A stretch of DNA of 33,956 bases. Source: an uncultured Spirochaetaceae bacterium. GTDB taxonomy: Bacteria > Spirochaetota > Spirochaetia > Sphaerochaetales > Sphaerochaetaceae. Positions within the stretch are counted from its first letter, which is position 1. Each line of letters begins with the position of its first letter. Of the stretch, positions 1-7,661 are shown piece after piece. The translations under genes and the position numbers were made by a program. The notes under the pieces are model-generated. The model had not been told where the DNA came from. It made no database searches and saw only the letters and a program-made list of their open reading frames with translations. The DNA lies in contig CALXXR010000167.1 in NCBI GenBank assembly GCA_944392735.1, positions 1 through 33,956 of the forward strand, written 5' to 3'.

Positions 1-234
1 CTTCACCTTGGTCAGCACATCGTTCGCCGCTCCCTGGTAGATCGCCTCGACTTCGATTCCGCTATCCTTGCCGATGGTTTCGTTGAAGTCCTCGATGATC
101 TCATCGAATGCCGTTCCTATCACGCCGGAGTTCGAATGCCAGATCGTTATGATCCCATCGTCCTCGGAGCTTCCTGCCGCAGATGCGCTGATCGTCATCA
201 TCAGCAGCAGAAGGGCCAATGCAGCTTTCCTCAT
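1..234 (-). CDS. Sugar ABC transporter substrate-binding protein (N-terminal part; runs off the window)
   Basis: Only the first 78 residues are present because the gene leaves the window at base 1. The reverse-strand reading begins MRKAALALLLLMMTISASA, a signal peptide with a positive start and a Leu-rich core. It is followed by the mature start ITIWHSNSGV and the segment DFNETIGKDSGIEVEAIYQG. That pattern (IxxWH, then an amphipathic helix and xxVEAxYQG) is typical of UgpB/MalE-like periplasmic solute-binding proteins of carbohydrate importers. A GGAGGAG ribosome site lies 4-5 nt before the ATG. It follows two permease genes in the same direction with a 16-bp gap, so it is the third gene of an importer operon. 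The substrate cannot be read from this fragment; glycerol-3-phosphate or an oligosaccharide are possible. Confidence 0.88.
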   Translation of the reverse strand, partial: MRKAALALLLLMMTISASAAGSSEDDGIITIWHSNSGVIGTAFDEIIEDFNETIGKDSGIEVEAIYQGAANDVLTKVK

Positions 235-250
235 ATCCTCCTCCCTATCA

Positions 251-1057
251 TCATGATCCGATTCCTCCGGAGAGCGCCTTCATCAGGGCCTTCCTCCCGG
301 CAAGGAGAAGGATCAGGAATGGCAGTGTTATCAGGACGATCGAAGCGAACTGCGCTCCGGTCTCCCCATGCTCGGCGAAGCCAAGCATCGTGATCCCGAC
401 CTGCACCGTCCTCATCCGTGGCCGCGTCGTGACCAGAAGCGGCCAGAGATAGCTGTTGAATGAGGCGATGAAGGACTGGATCGCTATCGTTGCGGCGGCA
501 GGCGCCGTCAGCGGCGTCAGTATGGATGCGATATACCTCAGGTCCCCGGCGCCATCGATGCGCGCGGCATCGTAGATATCCCTGTCATATGAAAGGTATG
601 CGCCGATGAGGATGATCGCCGAAGATGCGGAGAACACCGAGGGCAGCACGATGCCAAGGTAGCTGTCCAGAAGCCCCAGGTGCGCCGTCGTCACGTAGTT
701 CTCGTAGAGCATGGCATCGGATGGGATGAACAGCGTCGATGCAAGCGCGATAGCGATCGGCCTCTTGCCTCTGAACCTGATGTGCGTGATCGCGAAGGCT
801 GTGAGCGTGGAGACTGCGAGGCGCAGCATGGATGCCATCGCTGCCGTGATGAATGAATTCAGCACATAGCGCGGAAAGCGGCTGTGGGCAGCGGCAAGCG
901 CATAGTTATGCAGCGAGAAGCTGGATGGAAGGAGCTTCGCCGTCTCTGCCGTGAAGTCTCCAGGGGAGAAGAACGAGAGGGATAACGTGTACAGGAGGGG
1001 GAAGAGCACTGCCGCAGCCAGAAGTGCGGTCAGGATGATCCTTATGGCCTTAGTCAA
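251..1057 (-). CDS. Carbohydrate ABC transporter permease, MalG/UgpE type
   Basis: 268 residues, a normal length for this family. The N-terminus has one hydrophobic helix (IILTALLAAAVLFPLLYTLS), followed by a periplasmic stretch and several more membrane segments. The cytoplasmic EAA loop, which contacts the ATPase, is seen as YDAARIDGAGDLRYIASI (about residues 159-176), close to the consensus EAAxxDGA. The protein should form a heterodimeric inner-membrane channel with the preceding permease. Its start overlaps the end of that gene by 8 bp, indicating translational coupling. No ATPase gene is in view; spirochaetes and Gram-positives often supply a shared MsiK-like ATPase from elsewhere. Confidence 0.9.
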   Translation of the reverse strand: MTKAIRIILTALLAAAVLFPLLYTLSLSFFSPGDFTAETAKLLPSSFSLHNYALAAAHSRFPRYVLNSFITAAMASMLRLAVSTLTAFAITHIRFRGKRPIAIALASTLFIPSDAMLYENYVTTAHLGLLDSYLGIVLPSVFSASSAIILIGAYLSYDRDIYDAARIDGAGDLRYIASILTPLTAPAAATIAIQSFIASFNSYLWPLLVTTRPRMRTVQVGITMLGFAEHGETGAQFASIVLITLPFLILLLAGRKALMKALSGGIGS

Positions 1058-1895
1058 AGCGGCGCCTCCTTGCGGAGAGTGCCATGATGATGGCCGAGGC
1101 CGCCACCATGATGACGGCGATCGTGTTCTCTGCGGCCCTGTTGCCGCTTCGGAACGCCTCCAGATAGTAGTAGTACATGATCGTCTCGGTCGATCTGAAT
1201 GGGCCTCCTTCCGTGAGCACCATGACCGGCGCTGAAATCAGCAGGGCATCCTTGAACGCCATGAACACGGTCACGGCGAGCATGCTCCGGATCAATGGAA
1301 GCTCGATCGACGAAAGGATCCGCATGCTGGATGCCCCATCGATCATCGCGGCCTCGATGACGCTTTTGTCGATGCTCCTGTATGCGGACGAAAGGAGTAT
1401 GTAGTCTATGGCGAAGTCGAGGAAGACGCCGAGGATGGCAAGGACGATCATCGCTGTCGCTGGGCTGTCCAGCCAGGCGAGGTCGGTGCCGAGGATGCGG
1501 TTGGCGATGCTCACGCGGCCCCGGAACATCTCCTTGAAGACCAGGGCAAGCGCGGAGAGAGAGAAGGCGAGGGGGGATATGAAGATGCATTCTCCTATGC
1601 TGGATATCCTTGATTTCCTCCTCGTGAGCGTCGCGGCAAGCAGCGTCAGAAGCGTATTCAGCGGAAGGAAGATGATGATGAAGCGAAGCGTATTGCCTAC
1701 GCTCGAAAGGAATGCGCTGTCGGTTAGCGTGGAGGCGTAGTTCCTCAGCCCGGCAAGCCCGAGCACCTTCCCCGACTGCGATATCGTCAGGAACGATCCT
1801 ATGAGGCTCTTGGCAAGCGGAAGGAACGAGAAGAGCAGCGCCAGCAGCAGCGCTGGTGCAAGATAGATGAATGCCTTCCGCTCATTCTTCTTCAT
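1050..1895 (-). CDS. Carbohydrate ABC transporter permease, MalF/UgpA type
   Basis: 281 residues from the chosen ATG. The N-terminus MKKNERKAFIYLAPALLLAL is the usual cytoplasmic tail plus first membrane helix of this family. The EAA loop reads VIEAAMIDGASSMRILSSIE (about residues 188-207). A longer reading starting at a TTG at 1934 is possible, but that TTG is the first half of a good -35 box (TTGAAA), so I take the ATG at 1895. No Shine-Dalgarno precedes it and the predicted transcript start lies only about 4 nt upstream, so the mRNA is nearly leaderless. First gene of the importer operon. Confidence 0.88.
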   Translation of the reverse strand: MKKNERKAFIYLAPALLLALLFSFLPLAKSLIGSFLTISQSGKVLGLAGLRNYASTLTDSAFLSSVGNTLRFIIIFLPLNTLLTLLAATLTRRKSRISSIGECIFISPLAFSLSALALVFKEMFRGRVSIANRILGTDLAWLDSPATAMIVLAILGVFLDFAIDYILLSSAYRSIDKSVIEAAMIDGASSMRILSSIELPLIRSMLAVTVFMAFKDALLISAPVMVLTEGGPFRSTETIMYYYYLEAFRSGNRAAENTIAVIMVAASAIIMALSARRRRFD

Positions 1896-1902
1896 AACGT
1901 TA
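1895..1902. promoter_or_regulatory. Palindrome TAACGTTA at the predicted transcript start (possible operator)
   Basis: An 8-bp perfect palindrome with a central CG lies across the predicted start site of the sugar importer operon. A related half (TAACGTAA) occurs at 1991-1998. LacI-family repressors of sugar operons often use CG-centred palindromes, but 8 bp is short and chance is possible. The rest of the gap up to 2145 is AT-rich and holds no other clear feature. Confidence 0.3.
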
Positions 1903-1905
1903 GGA

Positions 1906-1934
1906 AATGTAGCTCCAACGCAATGGATTTTCAA
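1906..1934 (-). promoter_or_regulatory. Promoter of the sugar importer operon
   Basis: On the minus strand TTGAAA (1934-1929) and TACATT (1911-1906) are separated by 17 bp. The first base of the permease ATG (1895) is 10 nt past the -10 box, giving a leader of only a few nucleotides. Pattern match only; not tested. Confidence 0.5.
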
Positions 1935-2145
1935 GATGCTTTGACTTATAATTCCTTCTAAAACAATGATATATCTTACAGAATTAAATCTAACGTAAAG
2001 TTTGGTTATGTAAGGTTTTCTGAGCTATATGGATTCAGGGAATGCATTTGTCCGATGATTTCGCTGCATATGGAGCAAGCTTGGAGTGGATAATGGGCGG
2101 CAAAGGGATTAGACTGGAATGAGAATATCAGCTGGAGGAGAGAGA

Positions 2146-3057
2146 ATGAAACCTACGCTTCTTGTAATGGCTGCGGGACTCGGTTCCCGTTATGGCGGAG
2201 TAAAGCAGATCGATGCAGTCGGCATGCATGGCGAGACGCTCCTTGATTTCGGAGTCTACGATGCATTCCATGCCGGATATGGCAAGGTCGTCTTCATCAT
2301 CAGGAAGGATATCGAGCACGATTTCCGCGAGCGCCTCTTCGATAGGATCGCACGCAATATGGATGCGGATTATGTATTCCAGGACAGGACAGCGCTGCTG
2401 ACAGATGAGGAGGCTGCCGTCTCCGCCGAGCGCACGAAGCCCTGGGGAACGATCCAGGCAGTGCTCTGCGCACGCGATGCCGTGAAGACGCCGTTCACCG
2501 TCATCAATGCCGATGACTACTATGGCCGCAGTGCATATGGCATCCTCGGCGACTATCTCTCGACGCTCAGCAACGATGATACCACGCACGCGATGGTCGG
2601 ATTCATCCTCAAGAACACGATGAGCCCTTCGGGCTCCGTATCCAGGGCGATCTGCGTGATCAAGGATGGCGTGCTCGAGTCGATGGAGGAGAATACGAAG
2701 ATCGAGTACACCGCTGATGGCGGCGTCGTCTCCCACATGCCTTCCGGCGATGTGATGCTCACCGGAGAGGAGTCGGTCTCGATGAACTTCTTCGGCTTCA
2801 CGCCAAAGGCCTTCGAGAGCTTCGATCAGTACTGGGAGGACTTCAAGCGCAAGAATATAAGGGAGATGAAGGTCGAGTGCCTCCTTCCGAACGGCGTTTC
2901 GGAGATGGTCACCTCCGGCAAGGGCTCGGTGAAGGTCTTCTCTACCCCGGACAAGTGGTTCGGCATGACCTATCCTGAGGACAAGGCCAACGTCATGGCG
3001 GAGCTCAGGAAGAAGATCGAGTCCGGCTACTATCCAGAGAAGCTCTGGGAGAGATGA
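2146..3057 (+). CDS. Nucleotidyltransferase family protein (sugar-phosphate nucleotidyltransferase-like)
   Basis: 303 residues. The start MKPTLLVMAAGLGSRYGGVK carries the nucleotide-binding signature LxxAAGxGSRxGxxK of NTP transferases, with a Lys that would contact the phosphates. VINADDYYG (near residues 116-124) supplies the metal-binding Asp pair. The family is a widespread stand-alone nucleotidyltransferase whose sugar substrate is generally unknown. The ATG at 2146 is chosen over one at 2119 because GGAGGAGAG sits just upstream of it and the homology begins there. It is a single-gene unit whose TGA directly abuts the stop codon of the convergent YitT gene, with no spacer and no visible terminator. 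Confidence 0.8.
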   Translation: MKPTLLVMAAGLGSRYGGVKQIDAVGMHGETLLDFGVYDAFHAGYGKVVFIIRKDIEHDFRERLFDRIARNMDADYVFQDRTALLTDEEAAVSAERTKPWGTIQAVLCARDAVKTPFTVINADDYYGRSAYGILGDYLSTLSNDDTTHAMVGFILKNTMSPSGSVSRAICVIKDGVLESMEENTKIEYTADGGVVSHMPSGDVMLTGEESVSMNFFGFTPKAFESFDQYWEDFKRKNIREMKVECLLPNGVSEMVTSGKGSVKVFSTPDKWFGMTYPEDKANVMAELRKKIESGYYPEKLWER

Positions 3058-3963
3058 TCACTGGGCTGTGACATCGCTGTTGTTCGCGATCTTCTCGATC
3101 GGCGTGTAGCCTTCGCCGAGTACATGGAACGTCTCCTGTATGATCATGAAGGCGCGTGGATCAAGGGACTGCACGACGCGTGTCAGGCTCGATATGTTCT
3201 GGTTCGGAATCACGGTCATCAGCATTGGCCGTGATTCTTTCGTGAAGAAGCCCTTCGCGTCGACCACCGTGGCGCCGCGGCCTAATTCATCGATGATGTA
3301 CCTGCCGATCTCATCCATCTGCGAGGAGATGATGTAGACGGTCTTCGCATAGTTGGTTCCCATGGAGAGGACCACCTTGTTGATGGCTATTCCCACGATG
3401 TACACGACGATGAGAGCCACAAGCGCCGACTCGATTCCGAAGAAGATAGCGGATGCTGCAATGATCGCGGCATCGACGATGATCATCGATGTGCCGAGGG
3501 GTATATGCGTGTATCTGGCTATGATCTGAGCGACGATGTCCGTTCCGCCGGTATTCGATCCGGACTTCATCACGATGCCGATTCCGACTCCCGATATGAC
3601 GCCGCCGTAGAGCGCTGATATCCAGAGCGACATCTCCTTTGAGTAGTCTAGGATTCCCTCCGTTCCGAGGAACTCTGTCCATACCCACATGAAGAACGAG
3701 AGCAGCACGGAGCCCAGAAGCGACCGCACGCCATACTGCTTGCCGAAGAGCTTCACTCCGATCAGGTAGATCGGGATCGTGATGGCGAACGATGTGGTGC
3801 TGAGGTCCCATCCGAGCGTGTGGAAGAGGATCGTCGAGATGCCGGATACGCCACCTGGGGCAAGCTTGGCTGGGTTGAAGAAGACGACGATTGCGAATGC
3901 GGTCGCAGCGGAGCCAAGTATGATGTAGAGATAGTCGACCAATACGCGCGTGTTCCTATTCAT
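3058..3963 (-). CDS. YitT family membrane protein (DUF161 plus DUF2179)
   Basis: 301 residues. The first two thirds hold five or six membrane helices, starting YLYIILGSAATAFAIVVFF, with the family signature NPAKLAPGGVSGISTIL and the glycine-rich GSNTGGTDIVAQI. The C-terminal 90 residues (AKTVYIISSQMDEIGRYI to VLGEG) match the soluble DUF2179 domain usual in this family. Function is not established; members are often called membrane proteins of unknown transport role. The start at 3963 gives the standard N-terminus MNRNTRVLVDYL; a longer ORF from 4035 would only add residues overlapping the upstream gene. The start overlaps the stop of the LOG gene by 8 bp, so the two are co-translated. Confidence 0.85.
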   Translation of the reverse strand: MNRNTRVLVDYLYIILGSAATAFAIVVFFNPAKLAPGGVSGISTILFHTLGWDLSTTSFAITIPIYLIGVKLFGKQYGVRSLLGSVLLSFFMWVWTEFLGTEGILDYSKEMSLWISALYGGVISGVGIGIVMKSGSNTGGTDIVAQIIARYTHIPLGTSMIIVDAAIIAASAIFFGIESALVALIVVYIVGIAINKVVLSMGTNYAKTVYIISSQMDEIGRYIIDELGRGATVVDAKGFFTKESRPMLMTVIPNQNISSLTRVVQSLDPRAFMIIQETFHVLGEGYTPIEKIANNSDVTAQ

Positions 3964-4549
3964 TCCGTTCCTTCCTGATCTTCGGCTGTGATTCCAGCCT
4001 TTCGTTCTCAAGCCTGTCCAGAAGCGTGGTGGCATCGCCTTCCGCGATCAGAAGGCGCCTGACGCTCTCCGCGATGAATCCTTCCTCCGTGCCTTTGTCC
4101 AGCATGGCGATGAATGGATCCCAGTAGCCGCAGGCATTCAGCAGCCCGATGTTCCTGCTGTGGTATCCAAGCTGGCGCCAGGTGTAGATCTCGCTGAGCT
4201 CCTCGATCGTCCCGATGCCGCCAGGCATGGCTATGAAGGCATCGGATCTTTCATACATCATCTTCTTGCGCTCATGCATGCCGGGGACGATGATGATCTC
4301 CGATTCGACGTTCCTGCGCCTGACCTCCGGAACATCCATCGCTTCAGGCAGTATGCCCGTGACATGGCCGCCACCCGAACGTACGGTATCCGCGATGATT
4401 CCCATCAGTCCGATGCATCCCCCTCCATAGACAAGGGATATCCCTCTCCTCACCATCTCGGCGCCAAGCTGGCGCGCATAATCGCCGTACTCCGGCCTCC
4501 TTCCCGTGGAGGAGCCGCAGAAGACGGCTATGCTTCTGATTGTGCCCAT
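3956..4549 (-). CDS. LOG family protein (TIGR00730 Rossmann fold; nucleoside-5'-monophosphate phosphoribohydrolase type)
   Basis: 197 residues. Diagnostic motifs are FCGSSTGRRPEY near the N-terminus, SLVYGGGCIGLMG, and the catalytic PGGIGTIEELSEIYTWRQLG, matching the PGGxGTxxE signature of LOG/lysine-decarboxylase-like proteins. Family members hydrolyse nucleotide 5'-monophosphates, releasing base and ribose-5-phosphate (cytokinin activation in plants; mostly unknown in bacteria). I choose the second ATG (4549): a perfect extended -10 (TGCTATAAT) ends 7 nt before it, so the transcript should begin at or next to this ATG. The first ATG (4558) overlaps that box; a weak AAGGA before it leaves some doubt. 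Coupled to the YitT gene. Confidence 0.87.
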   Translation of the reverse strand: MGTIRSIAVFCGSSTGRRPEYGDYARQLGAEMVRRGISLVYGGGCIGLMGIIADTVRSGGGHVTGILPEAMDVPEVRRRNVESEIIIVPGMHERKKMMYERSDAFIAMPGGIGTIEELSEIYTWRQLGYHSRNIGLLNACGYWDPFIAMLDKGTEEGFIAESVRRLLIAEGDATTLLDRLENERLESQPKIRKERNE

Positions 4550-4556
4550 GGCGCCC

Positions 4557-4565
4557 ATTATAGCA
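4557..4565 (-). promoter_or_regulatory. Extended -10 promoter, leaderless LOG gene
   Basis: On the minus strand TGCTATAAT is a perfect -10 hexamer with the TGN extension. It ends 7 nt before the ATG at 4549. No clear -35 box is visible, as usual for extended -10 promoters. Confidence 0.55.
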
Positions 4566-4732
4566 TTCCTTCCGCTTATTCATAGTACCCGTCTGACGAT
4601 TCGGAAATGCATGCTGCGGATGGTCGTGCAGATGGGAATCGAGCAGGACGGATCCGCTTCTATCCAGCTTTTCCTTGCTTGGAGATGCATGGCATGCTTC
4701 TGCATAGTGCTTCACAGCAGCTGGGAATTGAC

Positions 4733-4761
4733 TTGCGGCATGGATTGTGTGGGCTTAGAAT
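4733..4761 (+). promoter_or_regulatory. Promoter of the outer-membrane repeat protein
   Basis: TTGCGG (4733-4738), a 17-bp spacer, then TAGAAT (4756-4761). The start ATG is at 4797 with GGAG 5 nt upstream. An alternative -35 TTGACT (4728-4733) would give an unusual 22-bp spacer. The remaining 4566-4732 has no recognisable feature. Confidence 0.45.
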
Positions 4762-4796
4762 GATTGAAGTATGGCTTGGCCATCAATGGAGATGAT

Positions 4797-7013
4797 ATGC
4801 AGGGACTTAAGAAAATCGTTTTGGCACTGGCTTGTTTGCTGATGATCATATCCATACCGCTTTCAGCAGCGGAGATGACTGTCAGATGGGCATGGACCCA
4901 TGATGATCCGGCAGTGACGGCGTATCGCTACCAGATCGATGGAGAGGATCCAGATGGCTGGACGGTCGTCGGCTCCGATGTCACCTCCATCGAAATCGCT
5001 GGACTCGACGCTGAAGCGGAGCATACGCTCCATCTCCAGAGATCATATGATGGCGAGAACTGGTCGGCGTCCGCCACCAGCACGGCAAAGGCAGATCTCT
5101 CGAAGCAGCCTGCCGTGAGGATCTACAGGTACGGCGGCTATGAGCTCAAGGCGACGGTCGGCGCCGGAGAGACGACGATCGAGTATCCAGCAGCTGCATC
5201 CAAGGCGGATGTCGAGGCGTTCATCGCATATGAAAACAGCCTCCGCGGACTCGGCGATCTCGGCATCGTCTATACCCTCGGCGACGGCGAGGCTGAATTC
5301 GCATATCCGGAGCAGTACACCAAGGATATCGTGATTCCGCAGCTCGATGCGCTCGTTGAGGATCTTGTCGCATACATAACTGCACCAGCGCCCGCAGCAG
5401 AGAGCGCGGCCGAGGCGCCTGCTACTGCAGCTCCGATCGTGAGGACATACAGCTTCGGCGGCTATAGCCTCACTGCAACGATACAGAAGGGCAGCGCGAC
5501 CATCGAGTATCCTGCCATCGCCTCCGACGATGAGGTGAAGGGATTCATAGCGCTTGAGAATGCGAAGTATGGTCTTGGAGGGCTCGGCGTGGTCTATTCG
5601 GTCGATGGACCGGGAAAGGCCTCCTTCTCCTATCCTGAGGCATACGCTCCTGAAGATGTGGCGAAGGAAGTCGATCTCCTTGTCGAGGATCTGATCGCCT
5701 ACATCACCACGCCTGCTGCGGAGATGGAGCCTGAGGCCCCTGTCGATGAGCCCATCGTGAAGAGCTATGAGCATCTCGGATACACGCTCACGGCGACGAT
5801 CGGTACCGGAGAGACGACGATCGAGTATCCTTCGTTCATCACCAATGAGGAGGTTGGGGCGTTCTTCGCAGTGGAGAACGCGAAGTATGGGCTTGGAGAT
5901 CTGGGAGTGAGCTACGCGTTCGGCGAGGCTGGAAGCGTGGAGTTCACCTATCCTGAGGAGTATTCGAAGGAGACCGTGGCAGCAGAGCTCGATCTTCTCG
6001 TTGCGGACCTCATCGCATACGTCACGCCGGCTCCCGCTGCGGTGGATGAGCCCATCGTGAAGAGCTATGAGCACCTCGGATACACGCTCACGGCGACGAT
6101 CGGCACCGGAGAGACGACGATCGAGTATCCTTCGTTCATCACCAATGAGGAGGTTGGGGCGTTCTTCGCAGTGGAGAACGCGAAGTATGGGCTTGGAGAT
6201 CTGGGAGTGAACTACGCGTTCGGCGAGGCTGGAAGCGTGGAGTTCACCTATCCTGAGGAGTATTCGAAGGAGACCGTGGCAGCAGAGCTCGATCTTCTCG
6301 TTGCGGATCTCATCGCATACATAACGCCGCCGGCCGCTCCCGAGCCTGAGGAAGTCGAGGTCGCTGAGGAGCCTGCTCCCGAACCGGTGGAGGAGAGTGC
6401 TCCGATCGCGCCGATCGCTCCTGTCGAGCCAGTAGCCCTCAGCGAGGATGAGCTTGGCTTTGCGTTCTCGCTCCTTGTGAAGGGCGGCGTCGCCTCATCG
6501 TTCGATGATACGTTCACGTTCGATGGCAGGATCTTCGCGGAAGCTGGCGTCGGCCTTGATTTCGCCAACATCCTCCCGATCGGCAACCACTTCGGATTCG
6601 GACTGCGCTCCGATCTTGTTGTGAACTTCATCCCGAAGGCCACCGGCAAGTGGGATATGGCAGATAAGCTCCAGTACTTCAATCTCTTCAACTATGCGGA
6701 GATGACATCGCTGGATCTGAAGCTGATGATGGACATCACGGCAGGTCCGATGGAGCTCTACCTCGGCGGAGGCGCAGGATTCGCAATCGGCAATCCGCAT
6801 GACAATGATGCGGTCTCCACATACCTTGCGCTGGGAACATTCGATGTCGGTTCGGTGCGCTTTGCGATGGATTGGTTCGCCTCGGCCCTCGCTGGCGTCC
6901 GCTTCCACATCGGGGATGTCTTCTCCATCGGTGCGGAGGTCTCCTACCGCTATATGGTCGAGTCCGCCAAGCATATCGGCACAGCGGATCTCGTTCTCGG
7001 ATTCACATTCTGA
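4797..7013 (+). CDS. Outer-membrane beta-barrel protein with FN3-like domain and four tandem extracytoplasmic repeats
   Basis: 738 residues. Order: signal peptide (LALACLLMIISIPLSAAEM, about 1-24); an FN3-like domain (about 25-100; VRWAWTHDDPAVTAYRYQID); four repeats starting near residues 107, 215, 321 and 421; a Pro/Glu-rich linker (about 510-548); and a C-terminal domain of alternating hydrophobic strands ending in Phe (ADLVLGFTF), as expected of an Omp85/BAM-inserted barrel. Each repeat has the pattern GGYxLxATxxxGxTTIEYP, then a helix and VxDLIAYIT. The linker may span the periplasm. Start at 4797: GGAG lies 5 nt upstream and the signal peptide begins there. Function unknown; a surface or cell-wall-binding structural role is inference. 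Repeats 3 and 4 are nearly identical in DNA. Confidence 0.75.
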   Translation: MQGLKKIVLALACLLMIISIPLSAAEMTVRWAWTHDDPAVTAYRYQIDGEDPDGWTVVGSDVTSIEIAGLDAEAEHTLHLQRSYDGENWSASATSTAKADLSKQPAVRIYRYGGYELKATVGAGETTIEYPAAASKADVEAFIAYENSLRGLGDLGIVYTLGDGEAEFAYPEQYTKDIVIPQLDALVEDLVAYITAPAPAAESAAEAPATAAPIVRTYSFGGYSLTATIQKGSATIEYPAIASDDEVKGFIALENAKYGLGGLGVVYSVDGPGKASFSYPEAYAPEDVAKEVDLLVEDLIAYITTPAAEMEPEAPVDEPIVKSYEHLGYTLTATIGTGETTIEYPSFITNEEVGAFFAVENAKYGLGDLGVSYAFGEAGSVEFTYPEEYSKETVAAELDLLVADLIAYVTPAPAAVDEPIVKSYEHLGYTLTATIGTGETTIEYPSFITNEEVGAFFAVENAKYGLGDLGVNYAFGEAGSVEFTYPEEYSKETVAAELDLLVADLIAYITPPAAPEPEEVEVAEEPAPEPVEESAPIAPIAPVEPVALSEDELGFAFSLLVKGGVASSFDDTFTFDGRIFAEAGVGLDFANILPIGNHFGFGLRSDLVVNFIPKATGKWDMADKLQYFNLFNYAEMTSLDLKLMMDITAGPMELYLGGGAGFAIGNPHDNDAVSTYLALGTFDVGSVRFAMDWFASALAGVRFHIGDVFSIGAEVSYRYMVESAKHIGTADLVLGFTF
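5745..6320 (+). repeat. Tandem 300-bp direct duplication inside the outer-membrane protein gene
   Basis: Bases 5745-6020 and 6045-6320 align at an exact 300-bp offset with only four differences (5774/6074, 5804/6104, 5911/6211, 6008/6308). One changes an amino acid (Ser to Asn). The copies encode protein repeats 3 and 4. The older repeats 1 and 2 have diverged. Confidence 0.95.
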
Positions 7014-7030
7014 GAAGAACTGCGAAACAG

Positions 7031-7052
7031 GAGGGCTGGGGAACCAGCCCTC
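7031..7052 (+). terminator. Perfect hairpin between the outer-membrane protein and GNAT genes
   Basis: GAGGGCTGG (7031-7039), loop GGAA, CCAGCCCTC (7044-7052): nine perfect pairs closed by a GNRA tetraloop. No T-run follows, so it may be a weak terminator, a processing site or a 3' stabiliser rather than a true Rho-independent terminator. Confidence 0.5.
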
Positions 7053-7072
7053 TCGCTGTGACTGGAGGTCAT

Positions 7073-7606
7073 ATGATCGAGATAAGGAAGCCATCGGCTG
7101 AGGATGCTGAGGCGATCTACATGATGTACGACGCCATCGTCGATGACACGGAGGGCCGGACGGAGGCATCTCCGAAGTGGACGAAGGGCGTCTATCCCGG
7201 GCTGGAGTATATCAAGGGGGCGATAGAGCGCGGTGATATGTTCGCAGCCTTCGATGACGGCATCGTTGCAGGAGCCGTCATCCGCAATGGACGCATGGCT
7301 CCAGGATACGAGGATGTGGAATGGAGCGTAGAGGCAGGCGCTGATGAGGTCTTCGTGATCCATACCCTTGGCGTCAGCCCGCATCATCAGCACCGCGGAA
7401 TCGCCTCGCTTCTGACGGAGCGTGTTGCCCAGGATGCCCTTGAAAGCGGCAGGAAGGCGGTGCGCCTCGATGTCATCGATGGCAACTATCCCTCGGTGAA
7501 GCTCTTCGAGAAGCTGGGATTCATCAACCATGGCCAGCATATCCTCAGATACGATGGGATGGATGGAGTGCCGTTCACGCTGATGGAGCTTCCCATCGTT
7601 CGTTGA
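7073..7606 (+). CDS. GNAT family N-acetyltransferase
   Basis: 177 residues. The fold is recognised from IRKPSAEDAEAIYMMYDAIV at the N-terminus, the central strand VFVIHTLGVSP, the acetyl-CoA pyrophosphate loop HHQHRGIASLLTERV (Q/RxxGxG/A pattern, about residues 105-119), and the C-terminal DVIDGNYPSVKLFEKLGF. It should transfer an acetyl group from acetyl-CoA to an amine; the substrate is unknown. GGAGG ends a few nt before the ATG at 7073. An in-frame extension upstream to 6872 is a shadow of the preceding gene. It lies 59 bp after the outer-membrane protein gene, separated by a strong hairpin, and may be partly co-transcribed. Confidence 0.87.
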   Translation: MIEIRKPSAEDAEAIYMMYDAIVDDTEGRTEASPKWTKGVYPGLEYIKGAIERGDMFAAFDDGIVAGAVIRNGRMAPGYEDVEWSVEAGADEVFVIHTLGVSPHHQHRGIASLLTERVAQDALESGRKAVRLDVIDGNYPSVKLFEKLGFINHGQHILRYDGMDGVPFTLMELPIVR

Positions 7607-7631
7607 CCGCATATTGTTAATTGGATATTAT
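7603..7631 (+). promoter_or_regulatory. Promoter of the fic gene
   Basis: TTGACC (7603-7608), a spacer of exactly 17 bp, and TATTAT (7626-7631): close to the sigma-70 consensus. The -35 overlaps the stop codon of the GNAT gene. The predicted start at about 7638 gives a 24-nt leader. Confidence 0.65.
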
Positions 7632-7661
7632 CCTGAGTAGAAGGAATAGGCAGGCTCTTTT

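Noticed and set aside
1932-1934. TTG as the start of the first sugar permease
   Set aside because: It is the first half of a -35 box (TTGAAA) with a correctly spaced -10, so it should lie upstream of the transcript.
5043-6074. A 343-residue minus-strand ORF inside the outer-membrane protein gene
   Set aside because: It mirrors the repeats of the sense gene, has no start context and no family features.
6872-7072. In-frame N-terminal extension of the first GNAT
   Set aside because: It lies in the wrong frame of the outer-membrane protein gene; GGAGG and the GNAT homology both start at 7073.
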